Positions 1-8,928 of a DNA stretch of 64,000 nt are shown here, piece after piece. The translations under genes and the position numbers were made by a program. Below the pieces are notes generated by a model. That model was not told the DNA's origin and did not search any database. It saw only the letters and a list, made by a program, of their open reading frames with translations. The DNA comes from Paenochrobactrum glaciei. GTDB lineage: Bacteria > Pseudomonadota > Alphaproteobacteria > Rhizobiales > Rhizobiaceae. The stretch spans positions 248,001 through 312,000 of the forward strand of contig NZ_BAAADE010000001.1 of assembly GCF_039522165.1 (NCBI RefSeq), read 5' to 3'. Numbering within the stretch: the first letter of the stretch is position 1; the number at the start of each line of letters is the position of its first letter.

Positions 1-162
1 CTGAAGCGATTCCGGCTGCACTTCAATCTCAGATGCGACGGTTTCTTGAGGAGTATCCTGATCTGCAACTTTTATTGCATCATCCGCAACCTTAGCTGCA
101 TCCGCAGATGTTTCAACAACATCTGTTTCTTGAGATTTCGGATTTTTATCGTCTGAACTCAC
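1..162 (-). CDS. mltG: Probable MltG N-terminus, cut by the window edge
   Basis: Open frame from a GTG at 160-162 to the left edge (54 codons seen). A good ribosome binding site (GAGGTGAT) precedes the GTG. The visible part is hydrophilic, rich in Asp, Glu, Val and Ala, starts MSSDDKNPKSQ and has no membrane segment yet. In Rhizobiales the gene after fabF is usually mltG, an inner-membrane endolytic murein transglycosylase that ends glycan strands, and rhizobial MltG often carries a long polar N-terminal extension. The name therefore rests on position plus compatible composition. No catalytic domain is visible here. Confidence 0.5.
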   Translation of the reverse strand, partial: MSSDDKNPKSQETDVVETSADAAKVADDAIKVADQDTPQETVASEIEVQPESLQ

Positions 163-504
163 TCGATCACCTCGATCCAAATTTTATGCAGCGTCACTGA
201 TAGTTGTTAAAACTTCAGCGCTCCGTTTTTTGTCATTTCTATACAGACCGCAAATATTTGCCAAATCCGTTTTGTGGCAAGATATCCTGATACACCCAAT
301 AATGGATATCTTTAGGGCGAAGCACACAAAAATATTGTTACAGGTTTTAAACAATAAATCAGCCGAACAGATCACCTGTTCTACCGGATAGCGTACAACA
401 ATCCGCCATTTCTTCGGCGCCATCATCGCCAGATATGCAAAGGACGCCAATGTTTTTTGCACTGACGTCCTGCTTATCCCCGACTCTTGCTTAAAAGAGC
501 AAGA
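163..504. other. Gap between fabF and probable mltG
   Basis: About 340 bases without a convincing gene. A 92-codon minus-strand frame (184-462) has a Cys/Ile/Lys-rich translation, no clear ribosome binding site and no recognised family, so it is not called. A weak stem (CTTGCT/AGCAAG) lies just after the fabF stop, without a T-run. The mltG promoter, if it has its own, should be here. Confidence 0.4.
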
Positions 505-1764
505 TTACTGGTAACGACGCATCACCAGCGATGCGTTTGTTCCACCAAAACCGAACGAATTTGAAAGTACGGTATCGATTTTGCGTTCACGCGGCTTGTG
601 CGGCACCAAATCAATTTTGGTGGCAACAGACGGTGTGTCCAGATTGATTGTAGCAGGCGCGATATTATCGCGGATTGCCAGAATCGAGAAGATGGCTTCC
701 GCAGCACCGGCAGCACCGAGCAAATGGCCGATCGATGATTTGGTTGACGACATCGAAATCTTCGATGCAGCATCACCTACCACACGCTCAACAGCACCCA
801 GCTCCAGCGTATCCGCCATGGTGGATGTACCATGTGCGTTGATATAGTCGATCTGATCAGGTGTGATGCCTGAACGCTTTAATGCTGCTTCCATGCAACG
901 CTGTGCACCTTCACCATTCTCGCTTGGAGCAGTGATGTGATAAGCGTCACCGGACATGCCGTAACCGGTTACTTCCGCGTAGATTTTCGCGCCGCGTGCC
1001 AGTGCATGTTCCAGTTCTTCCAGAACGAGAACACCAGCGCCCTCACCCATCACGAAACCATCACGGTCATCGTCATAAGGACGCGATGCTGCAGTCGGAT
1101 CATCATTGCGCTTGGTCGACAGTGCCTTACAAGCAGCAAAGCCTGCGAGCGAAATACGGCTGACCGGTGATTCAGTACCACCTGCAACCATGACATCCGC
1201 ATCGCCCAAAGCGATCATACGGGCAGCATCACCAATAGCATGGGTGCCGGTTGCACAAGCTGTAACCACAGAGTGATTAGGACCGCGCAATTTATGCTTG
1301 ATGGAGACATGGCCGGAAGCCAGATTGATCAGACGGCCAGGAATGAAGAACGGGGAAACACGACGTGCGCCCTTATCGCGCAATGTGTAACCGGCTTCAA
1401 CAATACCTTCGATACCGCCGATACCGGAACCAATCAATACACCGGTTGCCACCTGATCTTCGTCGCTTTCCGGATGCCAGTTGGCATCATCCAGCGCCTG
1501 ATCAGCCGCAGCCACAGCGTAAACGATGAAAGGATCAACTTTGCGCTGTTCCTTTGGTTCCATATATAAATCAGGATTGAATGTTCCGTTGCTGCCATCA
1601 CCTACAGGGATACGGCAGGCAATCTGACAAGCCAGATCGTCAACTTCAAATTCTGTAATACGGCGAGCGCCGCTTTGACCGGAAAGAAGACGCTTCCATG
1701 TCTCTTCAACGCCATTTGCCAGCGGTGACACCAGACCTAAACCGGTGATAACGACACGCCTCAT
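505..1764 (-). CDS. fabF: Beta-ketoacyl-ACP synthase II
   Basis: Condensing enzyme of type II fatty-acid synthesis: malonyl-ACP plus acyl-ACP gives 3-ketoacyl-ACP and CO2, in the cytoplasm. The 419-residue product has the thiolase fold with active-site Cys170 (TACATGTH), His311 (NAHGTST), Lys342 and His347 (SSIGHLLGAAG). A GTG two codons upstream gives a longer frame, but the ribosome binding site AAGGAG overlaps that GTG and lies five bases before the ATG at 1764, so the ATG is chosen. It follows acpP on the same strand, but a strong terminator (2050-2085) stands between them, so it probably also has its own promoter in 1765-2049. Confidence 0.97.
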   Translation of the reverse strand: MRRVVITGLGLVSPLANGVEETWKRLLSGQSGARRITEFEVDDLACQIACRIPVGDGSNGTFNPDLYMEPKEQRKVDPFIVYAVAAADQALDDANWHPESDEDQVATGVLIGSGIGGIEGIVEAGYTLRDKGARRVSPFFIPGRLINLASGHVSIKHKLRGPNHSVVTACATGTHAIGDAARMIALGDADVMVAGGTESPVSRISLAGFAACKALSTKRNDDPTAASRPYDDDRDGFVMGEGAGVLVLEELEHALARGAKIYAEVTGYGMSGDAYHITAPSENGEGAQRCMEAALKRSGITPDQIDYINAHGTSTMADTLELGAVERVVGDAASKISMSSTKSSIGHLLGAAGAAEAIFSILAIRDNIAPATINLDTPSVATKIDLVPHKPRERKIDTVLSNSFGFGGTNASLVMRRYQ

Positions 1765-2091
1765 ATTCACTCCTTCGAGTATGACAATCTCAAACTATGT
1801 TCCGCTTGCATGCGGAAAGATGATTTGTCGCCTTGAATGCGCGCCGGGCTAAACCTGTATTCAAGGTTTCAAGGCGCCGGTACGCCTAAAAGTTACATTT
1901 AAATTTAGTCTATAAAAAATAAACCGATTAAATAACCGGTTCATCAAGAGCACTTACAGCTTAATTTTAAAAATTGAAAATGCTCTCTCGACTTACTTGC
2001 TACACACTGTTTCAAAACTGCTTTGCACTTTTTTTGACAGTGTGTATGAAAAATACGGAATCGGAGCATTCCGATCCCGTATTTTCAAATA
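1765..2091. other. Gap between acpP and fabF
   Basis: About 330 bases. It holds the acpP terminator next to acpP, then AT-rich DNA with a short inverted repeat (AACCGATTAAATAACCGGTT, near 1921-1940) that may belong to the fabF promoter or leader. No small gene was seen. Confidence 0.5.
2050..2085 (-). terminator. Rho-independent terminator after acpP
   Basis: A 9-bp stem AAAATACGG/CCGTATTTT, one A-C mismatch, then a 6-bp stem ATCGGA/TCCGAT around a GCAT tetraloop, six bases after the acpP stop. On the minus strand the stem ends in CCGTATTTTT, giving the T-run. It explains how the very abundant acpP message can end before fabF. Confidence 0.85.
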
Positions 2092-2328
2092 TTAAGCAGA
2101 AGCTTTGTCGATGAACTTAACAGCGTCACCAACGGTAAGGATGGTTTCTGCTGCATCATCAGGGATCTCAACGCTGAATTCTTCTTCAAACGCCATGACC
2201 AGTTCTACTGTATCAAGGCTGTCTGCACCGAGATCATCGATAAAGCTCGCGCCTTCCGTGACCTTGTCGGCATCCACGCCCAGATGTTCAACAACGATTT
2301 TCTTGACGCGTTCTGCGGTATCGCTCAT
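2092..2328 (-). CDS. acpP: Acyl carrier protein
   Basis: Carries growing acyl chains on a 4'-phosphopantetheine attached to Ser37 of the DSL motif (GADSLDT). It serves FabD, FabG and FabF next to it and receives its arm from AcpS (36210-36614). 78 residues and strongly acidic, as normal. The frame extends ten codons upstream, but the family start MSDTAERV with GAGGT eight bases before the ATG at 2328 fits the usual length. Confidence 0.98.
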   Translation of the reverse strand: MSDTAERVKKIVVEHLGVDADKVTEGASFIDDLGADSLDTVELVMAFEEEFSVEIPDDAAETILTVGDAVKFIDKASA

Positions 2329-2601
2329 GTCGTGACCTCGACCTGTGTTTAGTTGCACCGCATTGGTTAGCGGTATGCATGATTGTAATCAAGTTATAAG
2401 ATGTATGCCAACTGTAGTCTCTACATGCTTTAGCATACATCCTGTGGATATTCCTTACGGAACGAGATTAAGACGCTTCAAGCGAGGCGTCTTGTTTCTT
2501 GGGCGCGGCATTTACCATGCTTCTTGAGCAAGGCAAAGCAGATTTTGCCCATTCATCTGCTTCTTGGCCTCCTTTTATGGCTTTTTGGGCACATAAAAGG
2601 T

Positions 2602-3339
2602 TTAAATCATTGCCATTCCGCCATTAACATGGACAGTCTGGCCGGTAACATAAGCTGCTTCATCGCTTGCTAAATAAACAACAGCAGCAGCAATTTCTGC
2701 GCCTGTTCCCATGCGTTTCATCGGAATTGAGCTCATGATCGCGTCTTTTTGCTTCTCATTGAGCTTATCGGTCATAGCCGATTCGATGAATCCGGGAGCA
2801 ATGCAGTTGACCGTTACATTACGGCTGGCAATTTCTTGTGCAAGTGATTTCGAAAAACCGATCAGACCAGCTTTCGATGCACAATAGTTTGCCTGACCCG
2901 GATTACCGGTCACGCCAACGATGGAAGAAATATTGATAATACGGCCATGACGGCGGCGCATCATCGGATGAGTAATCTCGCGGGTCAGGTTAAACACGGA
3001 TGTCAGATTGACATTTAAAACCGCATCCCAGTCTTCATCGCTCATACGTACAAACAAGCCGTCTTTGGTAATACCGGCATTGTTGACGAGAATATCGATG
3101 CCGCCCATTTCCTCTTCAGCCTTCTGGCCAAGAGCTTTCACTTCTTCACGGTCGGAGAGGTTTGCAGGGAACACAAAAACGCGTTCGCCAAGCTCTGCAG
3201 CCAGAGAATCAAGCTTTTCTTTACGGGTGCCGTGCAGACCAACAATTGCGCCTTGTGCGTGAAGCGCACGGGCAATTGCTTCACCCAAACCGCCGGTTGC
3301 ACCGGTAATGAGAGCCTTGCGGCCAGTCAGATCAAACAT
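2602..3339 (-). CDS. fabG: 3-oxoacyl-ACP reductase
   Basis: NADPH-dependent reduction of 3-ketoacyl-ACP to 3-hydroxyacyl-ACP. Short-chain dehydrogenase of 245 residues: cofactor loop TGATGGLG (12-19), NNAG (86-89), Asn111 and catalytic Ser138, Tyr152, Lys156. The ATG at 3339 is taken because AAAGGA lies eight bases upstream and the protein then begins MFDLTGRKALITG like other FabG; the upstream 13 codons of open frame look like leader. It lies 72 bp behind fabD and 270 bp before acpP on the same strand. Confidence 0.96.
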   Translation of the reverse strand: MFDLTGRKALITGATGGLGEAIARALHAQGAIVGLHGTRKEKLDSLAAELGERVFVFPANLSDREEVKALGQKAEEEMGGIDILVNNAGITKDGLFVRMSDEDWDAVLNVNLTSVFNLTREITHPMMRRRHGRIINISSIVGVTGNPGQANYCASKAGLIGFSKSLAQEIASRNVTVNCIAPGFIESAMTDKLNEKQKDAIMSSIPMKRMGTGAEIAAAVVYLASDEAAYVTGQTVHVNGGMAMI

Positions 3340-3411
3340 TTGAGATCCTTTTAATTCCTTATCGCGTACCTTATCCAAAAACCGCTCCGCAGATTTTGGG
3401 ATGCGCTGTTA

Positions 3412-4356
3412 TTATTTCTGCAAGGCAGCCAGTGCTGCTTCAATTTCTTCAGCCGAACCAACAGTCGCGCCGTTGATTTCTTTAGCAATACGACGGGCAA
3501 GGCCAGTCAGAACTTTGCCTGAACCGACTTCATAGAGTGTCGAGACATGATTAGCTGCAAACCATTCAATTGTTTCGCGCCAGCGCACTTGTCCGGTGAC
3601 CTGCTCAACCAGCAAATCAGCAATTTCAGTGGCGGACGTTACCGGAGCAGCACGCACATTGGCGATTAATGGCACAACCGGATCGTTTTTCTGCACATTA
3701 GCCAGCGCTTCACGCATGGCATCAGCCGCAGGTGACATCAGACTTGAATGGAAAGGCGCAGAAACCGGCAGCATGATCGCGCGTTTTGCGCCCTTTTCAG
3801 AAGCCTTGGCAGCAGCAGCTTCAACGGCAGCTTTCGAGCCGGAGATAACCAGCTGACCACCGCCATTATCATTGGCAATCTGCACAGCACCCAAAGAAGC
3901 AGCATCTGCACAGATAGCTTCTACATCCGCCTGCTCCAGACCAATAATTGCAGCCATAGCGCCCTGGCCAACAGGCACAGCCTGCTGCATGGCATTACCG
4001 CGGATACGCAACAAACGGGCGGTATCAGCAAGCGAGAATGTGCCAGCGGCGCAAAGGGCTGAATATTCACCCAGCGAGTGACCCGCAACATAGGAAACCT
4101 GATCTTTCAAAGAAAAACCCTGTGCTTCCATCACACGCAACACAGCCATCGACACAGCCATCAAAGCAGGCTGCGCATTGGCAGTGAGTGTCAGCACATC
4201 TTCAGGACCTTCAAACATGGTCGCTGAAAGCTTTTCCCCGAGTGCATCATCAACTTCGGCAAAAACTGCACGCGCTTCTGCAAATTGTTCAGCAAGCGCC
4301 TTGCCCATGCCAACAACCTGACTGCCCTGGCCGGGGAAAGTAAATGCTACGGTCAT
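3412..4356 (-). CDS. fabD: Malonyl-CoA:ACP transacylase
   Basis: Moves the malonyl group from malonyl-CoA to ACP, supplying the extender unit for FabF. The 314-residue protein shows the GQGSQ motif (9-13), the nucleophile Ser94 in GHSLGEYSA and His203 in APFHSS. It is first in the minus-strand fabD-fabG unit, with GAGG before the ATG, and is divergent from rpsF, so both promoters share the gap 4357-4819. Confidence 0.97.
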   Translation of the reverse strand: MTVAFTFPGQGSQVVGMGKALAEQFAEARAVFAEVDDALGEKLSATMFEGPEDVLTLTANAQPALMAVSMAVLRVMEAQGFSLKDQVSYVAGHSLGEYSALCAAGTFSLADTARLLRIRGNAMQQAVPVGQGAMAAIIGLEQADVEAICADAASLGAVQIANDNGGGQLVISGSKAAVEAAAAKASEKGAKRAIMLPVSAPFHSSLMSPAADAMREALANVQKNDPVVPLIANVRAAPVTSATEIADLLVEQVTGQVRWRETIEWFAANHVSTLYEVGSGKVLTGLARRIAKEINGATVGSAEEIEAALAALQK

Positions 4357-4819
4357 AAATACCTCACTCTATATAATGCGGCGATACAAACTCATTGATA
4401 AGCCCACAAAGAAGGAGCAGTTTATATGAGTTTTATCCGTATTCAATGATGGATTATAATCTTAGCCATACACTGAAAGTCGCATAATCTTTCACTTTTC
4501 TCTCCCGCGATGTGCCTTTGCTCTGCGCACAAGTCAAGCTTTTGTCACGCATAAGCACTAATGCAGCTTGCAAAGACGGGGAAAAACGCTTATGAGCCAA
4601 ACATTCATTGCTCGGTATCAGCTGGGGGCTGAACGGAGGATCATGTCATTTGTTCTTGTAACAATGATTTGAGAAGCGAGAAAATGCTTCATCTCCCGTG
4701 TCTCCGCTCTCGATCGTCTCGACCAGCGTCCTTTCTTCCCGCAATAGCGGTTAAGGAGAAGTCGCAGAGGCTTAGCCGCTGATTTCGAGCTAATGAGAAA
4801 CAGAAGAAAGGCAAAGCCA
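4357..4819. other. Divergent promoter region fabD/rpsF
   Basis: About 460 bases between the two start codons. The rpsF-proximal 80 bases hold a structured leader (listed separately). The rest is AT-rich near fabD. No small gene with a convincing ribosome binding site was seen. Confidence 0.5.
4746..4780 (+). promoter_or_regulatory. Leader hairpin upstream of rpsF
   Basis: AGCGGTTAAG (4746-4755) and CTTAGCCGCT (4771-4780) form a ten-pair stem with one G-U pair around a 15-base purine-rich loop, 40 bases before the S6 start. There is no T-run after it, so it is not a terminator. Many bacteria control rpsF-rpsR by binding of the S6:S18 complex to the leader; that this hairpin is such a site is an inference from position. 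Confidence 0.4.
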
Positions 4820-5266
4820 ATGGCTCTTTATGAACATGTGCTCCTTGCCCGACAGGATATTACGCAGCAGCAAGTTGATGCCCTCGTTGAACAGTTCAAG
4901 GGTGTCCTCGAAGCTAACGGCGGTAAAGTCGGGCGCATTGAGAACTGGGGTCTTCGTCCCCTGACTTATCGCGTTAAAAAGAATCGTAAAGCTTACTACA
5001 CACTTCTCAACATCGATGCCCCTGCGGCAGCTGTTGCTGAAATGGAACGCCAGATGCGCATCAATGAAGATGTTCTGCGTTTCCTCACAGTACGTGTAGA
5101 AGAACACGAAGAAGGCCAGTCGGCAATGCTGACACGCCGTGATGACCGTCGTGAACGCGACGATCGCTTCGGCCGTGATGATGATCGTCCACGTCGTCCG
5201 CGTGACGGTGACCGTGAACGCGGTCCACGTCGTCCACGTGACAACGAAGCTGGCGAAGGAGCATAA
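4820..5266 (+). CDS. rpsF: 30S ribosomal protein S6
   Basis: Platform protein of the small subunit that binds 16S rRNA together with S18. 148 residues: a normal S6 core (MALYEHVLLARQ, then ENWGLRPLTYRVKKN) up to about residue 100, followed by a 45-residue tail of alternating Arg and Asp (RRDDRRERDDR), a length typical of alphaproteobacterial S6. The ATG at 4820 matches the family start and has AAAGG upstream; nine more open codons upstream are ignored. Only two bases separate its stop from rpsR, so the pair is co-translated. Confidence 0.97.
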   Translation: MALYEHVLLARQDITQQQVDALVEQFKGVLEANGGKVGRIENWGLRPLTYRVKKNRKAYYTLLNIDAPAAAVAEMERQMRINEDVLRFLTVRVEEHEEGQSAMLTRRDDRRERDDRFGRDDDRPRRPRDGDRERGPRRPRDNEAGEGA

Positions 5267-5268
5267 TA

Positions 5269-5517
5269 ATGGTTGATATCAATCAGATCCCAACACGCCG
5301 CCCGTTCCATCGTCGTCGTAAGACTTGCCCGTTCTCTGGTCCAAATGCACCAAAGATCGATTACAAGGACATCAAGCTTTTGCAGCGTTATATTTCTGAA
5401 CGCGGTAAAATCGTTCCTTCACGCATCACAGCTGTGAGCCAGAAGAAACAGCGCGAACTTGCTAAAGCAATCAAGCGTGCACGTTTCCTCGGCCTGCTGC
5501 CATATGTTGTGAAATAA
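5269..5517 (+). CDS. rpsR: 30S ribosomal protein S18
   Basis: 82 residues, strongly basic, containing KTCPFSG and the S18 core RYISERGKIVPSRITAVS and QRELAKAIKRARFLGLLPY. It dimerises with S6 on the platform of the 30S subunit. Second gene of the rpsF operon, two bases after the S6 stop. A stem without a T-run follows it. Confidence 0.98.
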   Translation: MVDINQIPTRRPFHRRRKTCPFSGPNAPKIDYKDIKLLQRYISERGKIVPSRITAVSQKKQRELAKAIKRARFLGLLPYVVK

Positions 5518-5524
5518 GTTTTGT

Positions 5525-5557
5525 TTTGCGGGCAGTGTTTTTTGCATTGCCCGCAAA
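5525..5557 (+). terminator. Stem-loop after rpsR, possible attenuator
   Basis: Perfect ten-pair stem TTTGCGGGCA/TGCCCGCAAA with a 13-base loop, directly after rpsR. The following bases (CTCTTACTT) are only weakly T-rich, so it may be a partial terminator or an mRNA-stabilising end that lowers expression of the DUF2232 gene relative to S6/S18. Confidence 0.5.
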
Positions 5558-5711
5558 CTCTTACTTGAACTATACGCATAAAACCTTCCGTGATGAGCAC
5601 GGGTCAGGTTCACTTTAAAACTCGAGTTGGGGTTTAAGCGGTTTAAACCGAAACCTCTAACTGCAAAAAGGCAAGAGCGCTCAAATTCTTGCACGCAGGA
5701 CAGCGGAACTT

Positions 5712-6671
5712 ATGAAATTCGATAAAACCATCATTGGCGTAGGCATACTTGCAGGACTGGCTTCTGCATTAATGTCTTCTGGCGTCATTGCCCAATCGGG
5801 CATTGCGATGGTTCTGTATTTCCTGACACCATTACCAATTTTCATGGCTGCACTTGGTTGGGGTTCCACGGCTGGCATCATTGCAGCTGTTGCCGCGACT
5901 GCCACAGTCAGTATCGTCAGCGTGCCAATGGCCGCCGTATTGATTGCGCTTACCAGCTTTATTCCGGCTGCGACCGGCGCTTATCTCTCAGGTTTAGCGC
6001 GTCCGGCCAGTGATTTGGGTGGTTCTGCCAATATTCTCGTTTGGTATCCGCTGTCAGATATTATCTTCCGCTTGGCGCTGATGGTTGCCGTCAGCTTCAT
6101 CATCATCGGCTATATCATCGGCTTTGGCGAAGATATGGTACGCGAACTGACCGCTCAGGTGATGCAACGCCTTCAGGAAGCAGATCCGACCTATCATTCC
6201 GATGAAAATATGCAGGCGACACTTGCTTCCATTTTGATGGTGGTTTTGCCTGCCATGCAGCCAGCCATCGCACTGGCAGCACTGATCGGCAATCTTTATC
6301 TGGCCTTGCGCCTGACCGGTGCATCCGGCCGTCTGAAACGCCCGCGTGATGACTGGCCGACCACTTTGCGCATGCCGGTTGCCGCTCTCAGCATTTTTGC
6401 TGTTGCCATGGCCCTATCCTTCTTTGGTGCCGGCATTGCTCAGGCAGCACTTGTCTTTGTCGGCGCAATCGGCACCGGATTTTTATTCTCCGGCTTTGCC
6501 ATTATGCATCAGCGCACCCGTGGCATGAGCCTGCGCCCGTTGATTCTGTGGTTGTCTTATGTCGGCATCATGCTGCTGGCGCCACTGCTTCTCATTTTCT
6601 TTGTTATCGGTCTGTTCGACACAACCCGTACAGCGCCGGTTTCCAAGAGACAAAAAACTGATCAATCGTAA
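5712..6671 (+). CDS. DUF2232 integral membrane protein
   Basis: 319 residues with about eight hydrophobic segments: an N-terminal cluster (about 8-90), a segment near 125-145, then several from 175 to the C-terminus, ending in a short basic tail. A soluble stretch lies at about 145-170. DUF2232 proteins are found in Rhizobiales in exactly this place, between rpsR and rplI, and have no established function. It reads from its own ATG about 190 bases after rpsR and is followed after 30 bases by rplI, so it is probably in the ribosomal-protein operon. Confidence 0.85.
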   Translation: MKFDKTIIGVGILAGLASALMSSGVIAQSGIAMVLYFLTPLPIFMAALGWGSTAGIIAAVAATATVSIVSVPMAAVLIALTSFIPAATGAYLSGLARPASDLGGSANILVWYPLSDIIFRLALMVAVSFIIIGYIIGFGEDMVRELTAQVMQRLQEADPTYHSDENMQATLASILMVVLPAMQPAIALAALIGNLYLALRLTGASGRLKRPRDDWPTTLRMPVAALSIFAVAMALSFFGAGIAQAALVFVGAIGTGFLFSGFAIMHQRTRGMSLRPLILWLSYVGIMLLAPLLLIFFVIGLFDTTRTAPVSKRQKTDQS

Positions 6672-6701
6672 TTTTACACTCAAACTCGAAAGGAATATCC
6701 C

Positions 6702-7280
6702 ATGGACGTTATTCTCCTGGAACGTATTGCCCGCCTCGGCCAGATGGGCGACACTGTAAAAGTTAAAGACGGCTTCGCCCGTAACTTCCTTCTCCCACAG
6801 GGCAAAGCTCTGCGTGCGAACGAAGCAAACCTGAAGAAGTTCGAAGGCCAGCGCGCTCAGCTCGAAGCACAGAACCTGGAACGCAAAAACGAAGCTCAGG
6901 CTGTTGCAGACAAGCTCGAAGGCAAAAGCTTTGTTGTTGTTCGTTCAGCTGGTGAAACCGGTCAGCTTTACGGTTCAGTTTCAACCCGTGATATCGCTGA
7001 TATCATCACTGAAGCTGGCTTCTCGCTGCACCGCAATCAGGTTGAACTCAACCAGCCAATCAAAACCATTGGCCTTCACAATGTTTTGATCGTGCTGCAT
7101 CCTGAAGTAGAAGTAACCGTTGCTGTTAACGTTGCTCGTTCTGCTGAAGAAGCTGAACGTCAGGAAAAAGGTGAAGACCTGACTTCAATCGAAGCCATCT
7201 ATGGCATTGAAGAAGCACCTTTATCTGAAGAAATCGACGAAGAAGAATTCGACGGTTCAGACGAAGAAGAACAGGCTTAA
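6702..7280 (+). CDS. rplI: 50S ribosomal protein L9
   Basis: Elongated large-subunit protein that binds 23S rRNA with its N-domain. 192 residues starting MDVILLERIARLG with the family signature GDTVKVKDGFARNFLLPQ; the C-domain runs to about 150 and is followed by a Glu/Asp-rich tail of about 40 residues, as in other rhizobial L9. GAAAGGA stands before the ATG. Two stem-loops follow the gene, the second a good terminator. Confidence 0.98.
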   Translation: MDVILLERIARLGQMGDTVKVKDGFARNFLLPQGKALRANEANLKKFEGQRAQLEAQNLERKNEAQAVADKLEGKSFVVVRSAGETGQLYGSVSTRDIADIITEAGFSLHRNQVELNQPIKTIGLHNVLIVLHPEVEVTVAVNVARSAEEAERQEKGEDLTSIEAIYGIEEAPLSEEIDEEEFDGSDEEEQA

Positions 7281-7290
7281 TTGCTTGGAG

Positions 7291-7362
7291 TGCCGGCTTT
7301 AATACCGGCAGCTTTTAAATAAAAAGATGATGCCCGGCAGAAATGTCGGGCATTTTCTCTTT
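7291..7362 (+). terminator. Tandem stem-loops ending the rpsF-rplI unit
   Basis: First stem TGCCGG/CCGGCA (7291-7310). Second stem ATGCCCGGCA pairs with TGTCGGGCAT around a GAAA tetraloop (7330-7353), followed by TTTTCTCTTTT. The second has the form of a rho-independent terminator. Confidence 0.85.
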
Positions 7363-7505
7363 TCAGAACCAAAAAAGTGCTTATCCTGTGCAGCAGTAGC
7401 AGACTGTTTAAGGTGCAAGTGGGGCAGTCCGCATTCGCCCTGACACATGAAACACGCGGATCAGCACTACTTCATCCTCCAGTCCTTCTGAATGGGAGAT
7501 TGGCG

Positions 7506-8819
7506 ATGAATGGACTTTTACATACGGTTTTGAAACGCATAGTCAAAACCGGCAATTTGTCAGTGACAGATTCCAAGCAGACAACCACCCGCTATGGTGA
7601 TGGCAGCGGCTCTCACCTGCACATCCGTTTTAACACCTCGCGTGCTGAACGAGCGATTGCCTTTGACCCTGAATTGCAGCTTGGGCAATGTTATATGGAC
7701 GGCGAGCTGGATGTGGTTGAGGGCGACATTTATCTGCTGCTACAGATTGTCTTTGAAAATACCGGCCCGATTGCAGCCACTGCCCCCTGGATGCGGGCAA
7801 TTGCTTATGCGCGCCGAAGTCTGCGCCGTTTGCAACAGATGAACAACATCATGCGTTCATCCCAAAATGTCAAAAGCCATTATGATCTGTCCGGTGCGCT
7901 TTATGATTTATTTCTTGATCCCGACAAGCAATATTCCTGCGCTTATTTTGAAACGCCTGAAACGACATTGGCCGAGGCACAACTTGCCAAAAAACGTCAT
8001 ATCGCCGCCAAGCTTTTGATCAATGAAGGCGATAAACTGCTGGATATCGGTTGCGGCTGGGGCGGTCTTGGCCTTTATATGGCACGCTACCTCAAAGCGG
8101 ATGTCACAGGCGTTACATTATCGCAAGAGCAACATGCGATTGCCAATCAGCGGGCAGCACAGGAAAATTTAAGCCACAGCGCCAAATTTGAACTCAAAGA
8201 CTACCGCCATTTAACTGACAGCTATGACCGGATCAGTTCTGTCGGCATGTTTGAGCATGTGGGCGTGGGTCATTTTGCTGAATATTTCCAACATGTGGCG
8301 CGTTTATTGAAAAAAGACGGTGTGTTTTTATTGCATTCAATCGGCCGCAGTGATGGCCCCGGTGTGACCAATCCTTTTATTCGCCATCATATTTTTCCGG
8401 GCGGTTATATCCCTGCTCTCTCAGAGGTTCTGCCTCATATTGAAAAAGCAGGCCTCATTGTTACCGACATTGAAATCCTGCGTTTGCATTATGCTGAAAC
8501 ACTCAAAGCATGGCGTGAAGCCTTTATGGCACGGCGCGATGAAGCCAAAGCGCTTTATGATGAGCGTTTTTGCAGAATGTGGGAATTTTATCTGGCGGGT
8601 TCCGAAAGTGCTTTCCGGTGGCAGGATATGATGGTGTTCCACATTCAGATTGCCCATAAACAAGAATCGGTGCCGCTGACCCGCAATTATATTGAGGCGG
8701 AAGAAAAGCGTTTACGCCGTCTGGATAGTGTTCGCACGAGCGCCAATACCGAAAGTCGCAATCAAGCTTTCACCCCGAATAAGCGGAAGATGTCACATAC
8801 CCCCTGTGAATCAGTGTGA
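7506..8819 (+). CDS. cfa: Cyclopropane-fatty-acyl-phospholipid synthase
   Basis: Transfers a methylene group from S-adenosylmethionine to unsaturated acyl chains of membrane phospholipids. 437 residues from an ATG with GGGAG at the right distance; the longer open frame upstream (from 7377) has no such signal. An N-terminal lipid-binding region (1-115) is followed by the methyltransferase with LDIGCGWGG (179-187), SVGMFEHVG and the C-terminal RNYIEAEEKRL. The last 30 residues are polar and not conserved in the family. It stands alone between the L9 terminator and dnaB. Related SAM methyltransferases exist, but the full layout fits Cfa. Confidence 0.93.
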   Translation: MNGLLHTVLKRIVKTGNLSVTDSKQTTTRYGDGSGSHLHIRFNTSRAERAIAFDPELQLGQCYMDGELDVVEGDIYLLLQIVFENTGPIAATAPWMRAIAYARRSLRRLQQMNNIMRSSQNVKSHYDLSGALYDLFLDPDKQYSCAYFETPETTLAEAQLAKKRHIAAKLLINEGDKLLDIGCGWGGLGLYMARYLKADVTGVTLSQEQHAIANQRAAQENLSHSAKFELKDYRHLTDSYDRISSVGMFEHVGVGHFAEYFQHVARLLKKDGVFLLHSIGRSDGPGVTNPFIRHHIFPGGYIPALSEVLPHIEKAGLIVTDIEILRLHYAETLKAWREAFMARRDEAKALYDERFCRMWEFYLAGSESAFRWQDMMVFHIQIAHKQESVPLTRNYIEAEEKRLRRLDSVRTSANTESRNQAFTPNKRKMSHTPCESV

Positions 8820-8928
8820 ATCATGCTATCGCCTGTACCCTCATCGCTTCAGATGAGGTACATATATTGGTAATCCGGTTGGCTTGAATGTTTCCGGCCG
8901 GATTTTTCAAAATATAGGGCATGAGATT

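Noticed and set aside
184..462. 92-codon minus-strand frame after fabF
   Set aside because: No ribosome binding site, odd Cys/Ile-rich composition, no family, and it ends in the region expected to hold the mltG promoter.
4820..5266. Arg-Asp repeat in the S6 tail as a mobile or tandem repeat
   Set aside because: A charged, variable tail is normal in alphaproteobacterial S6; codons vary and units are not exact.
4996..5310. Arg/Ser-rich frames opposite the rpsF tail
   Set aside because: They are antisense copies of the repetitive Arg-Asp codons of S6 and have no start signal.
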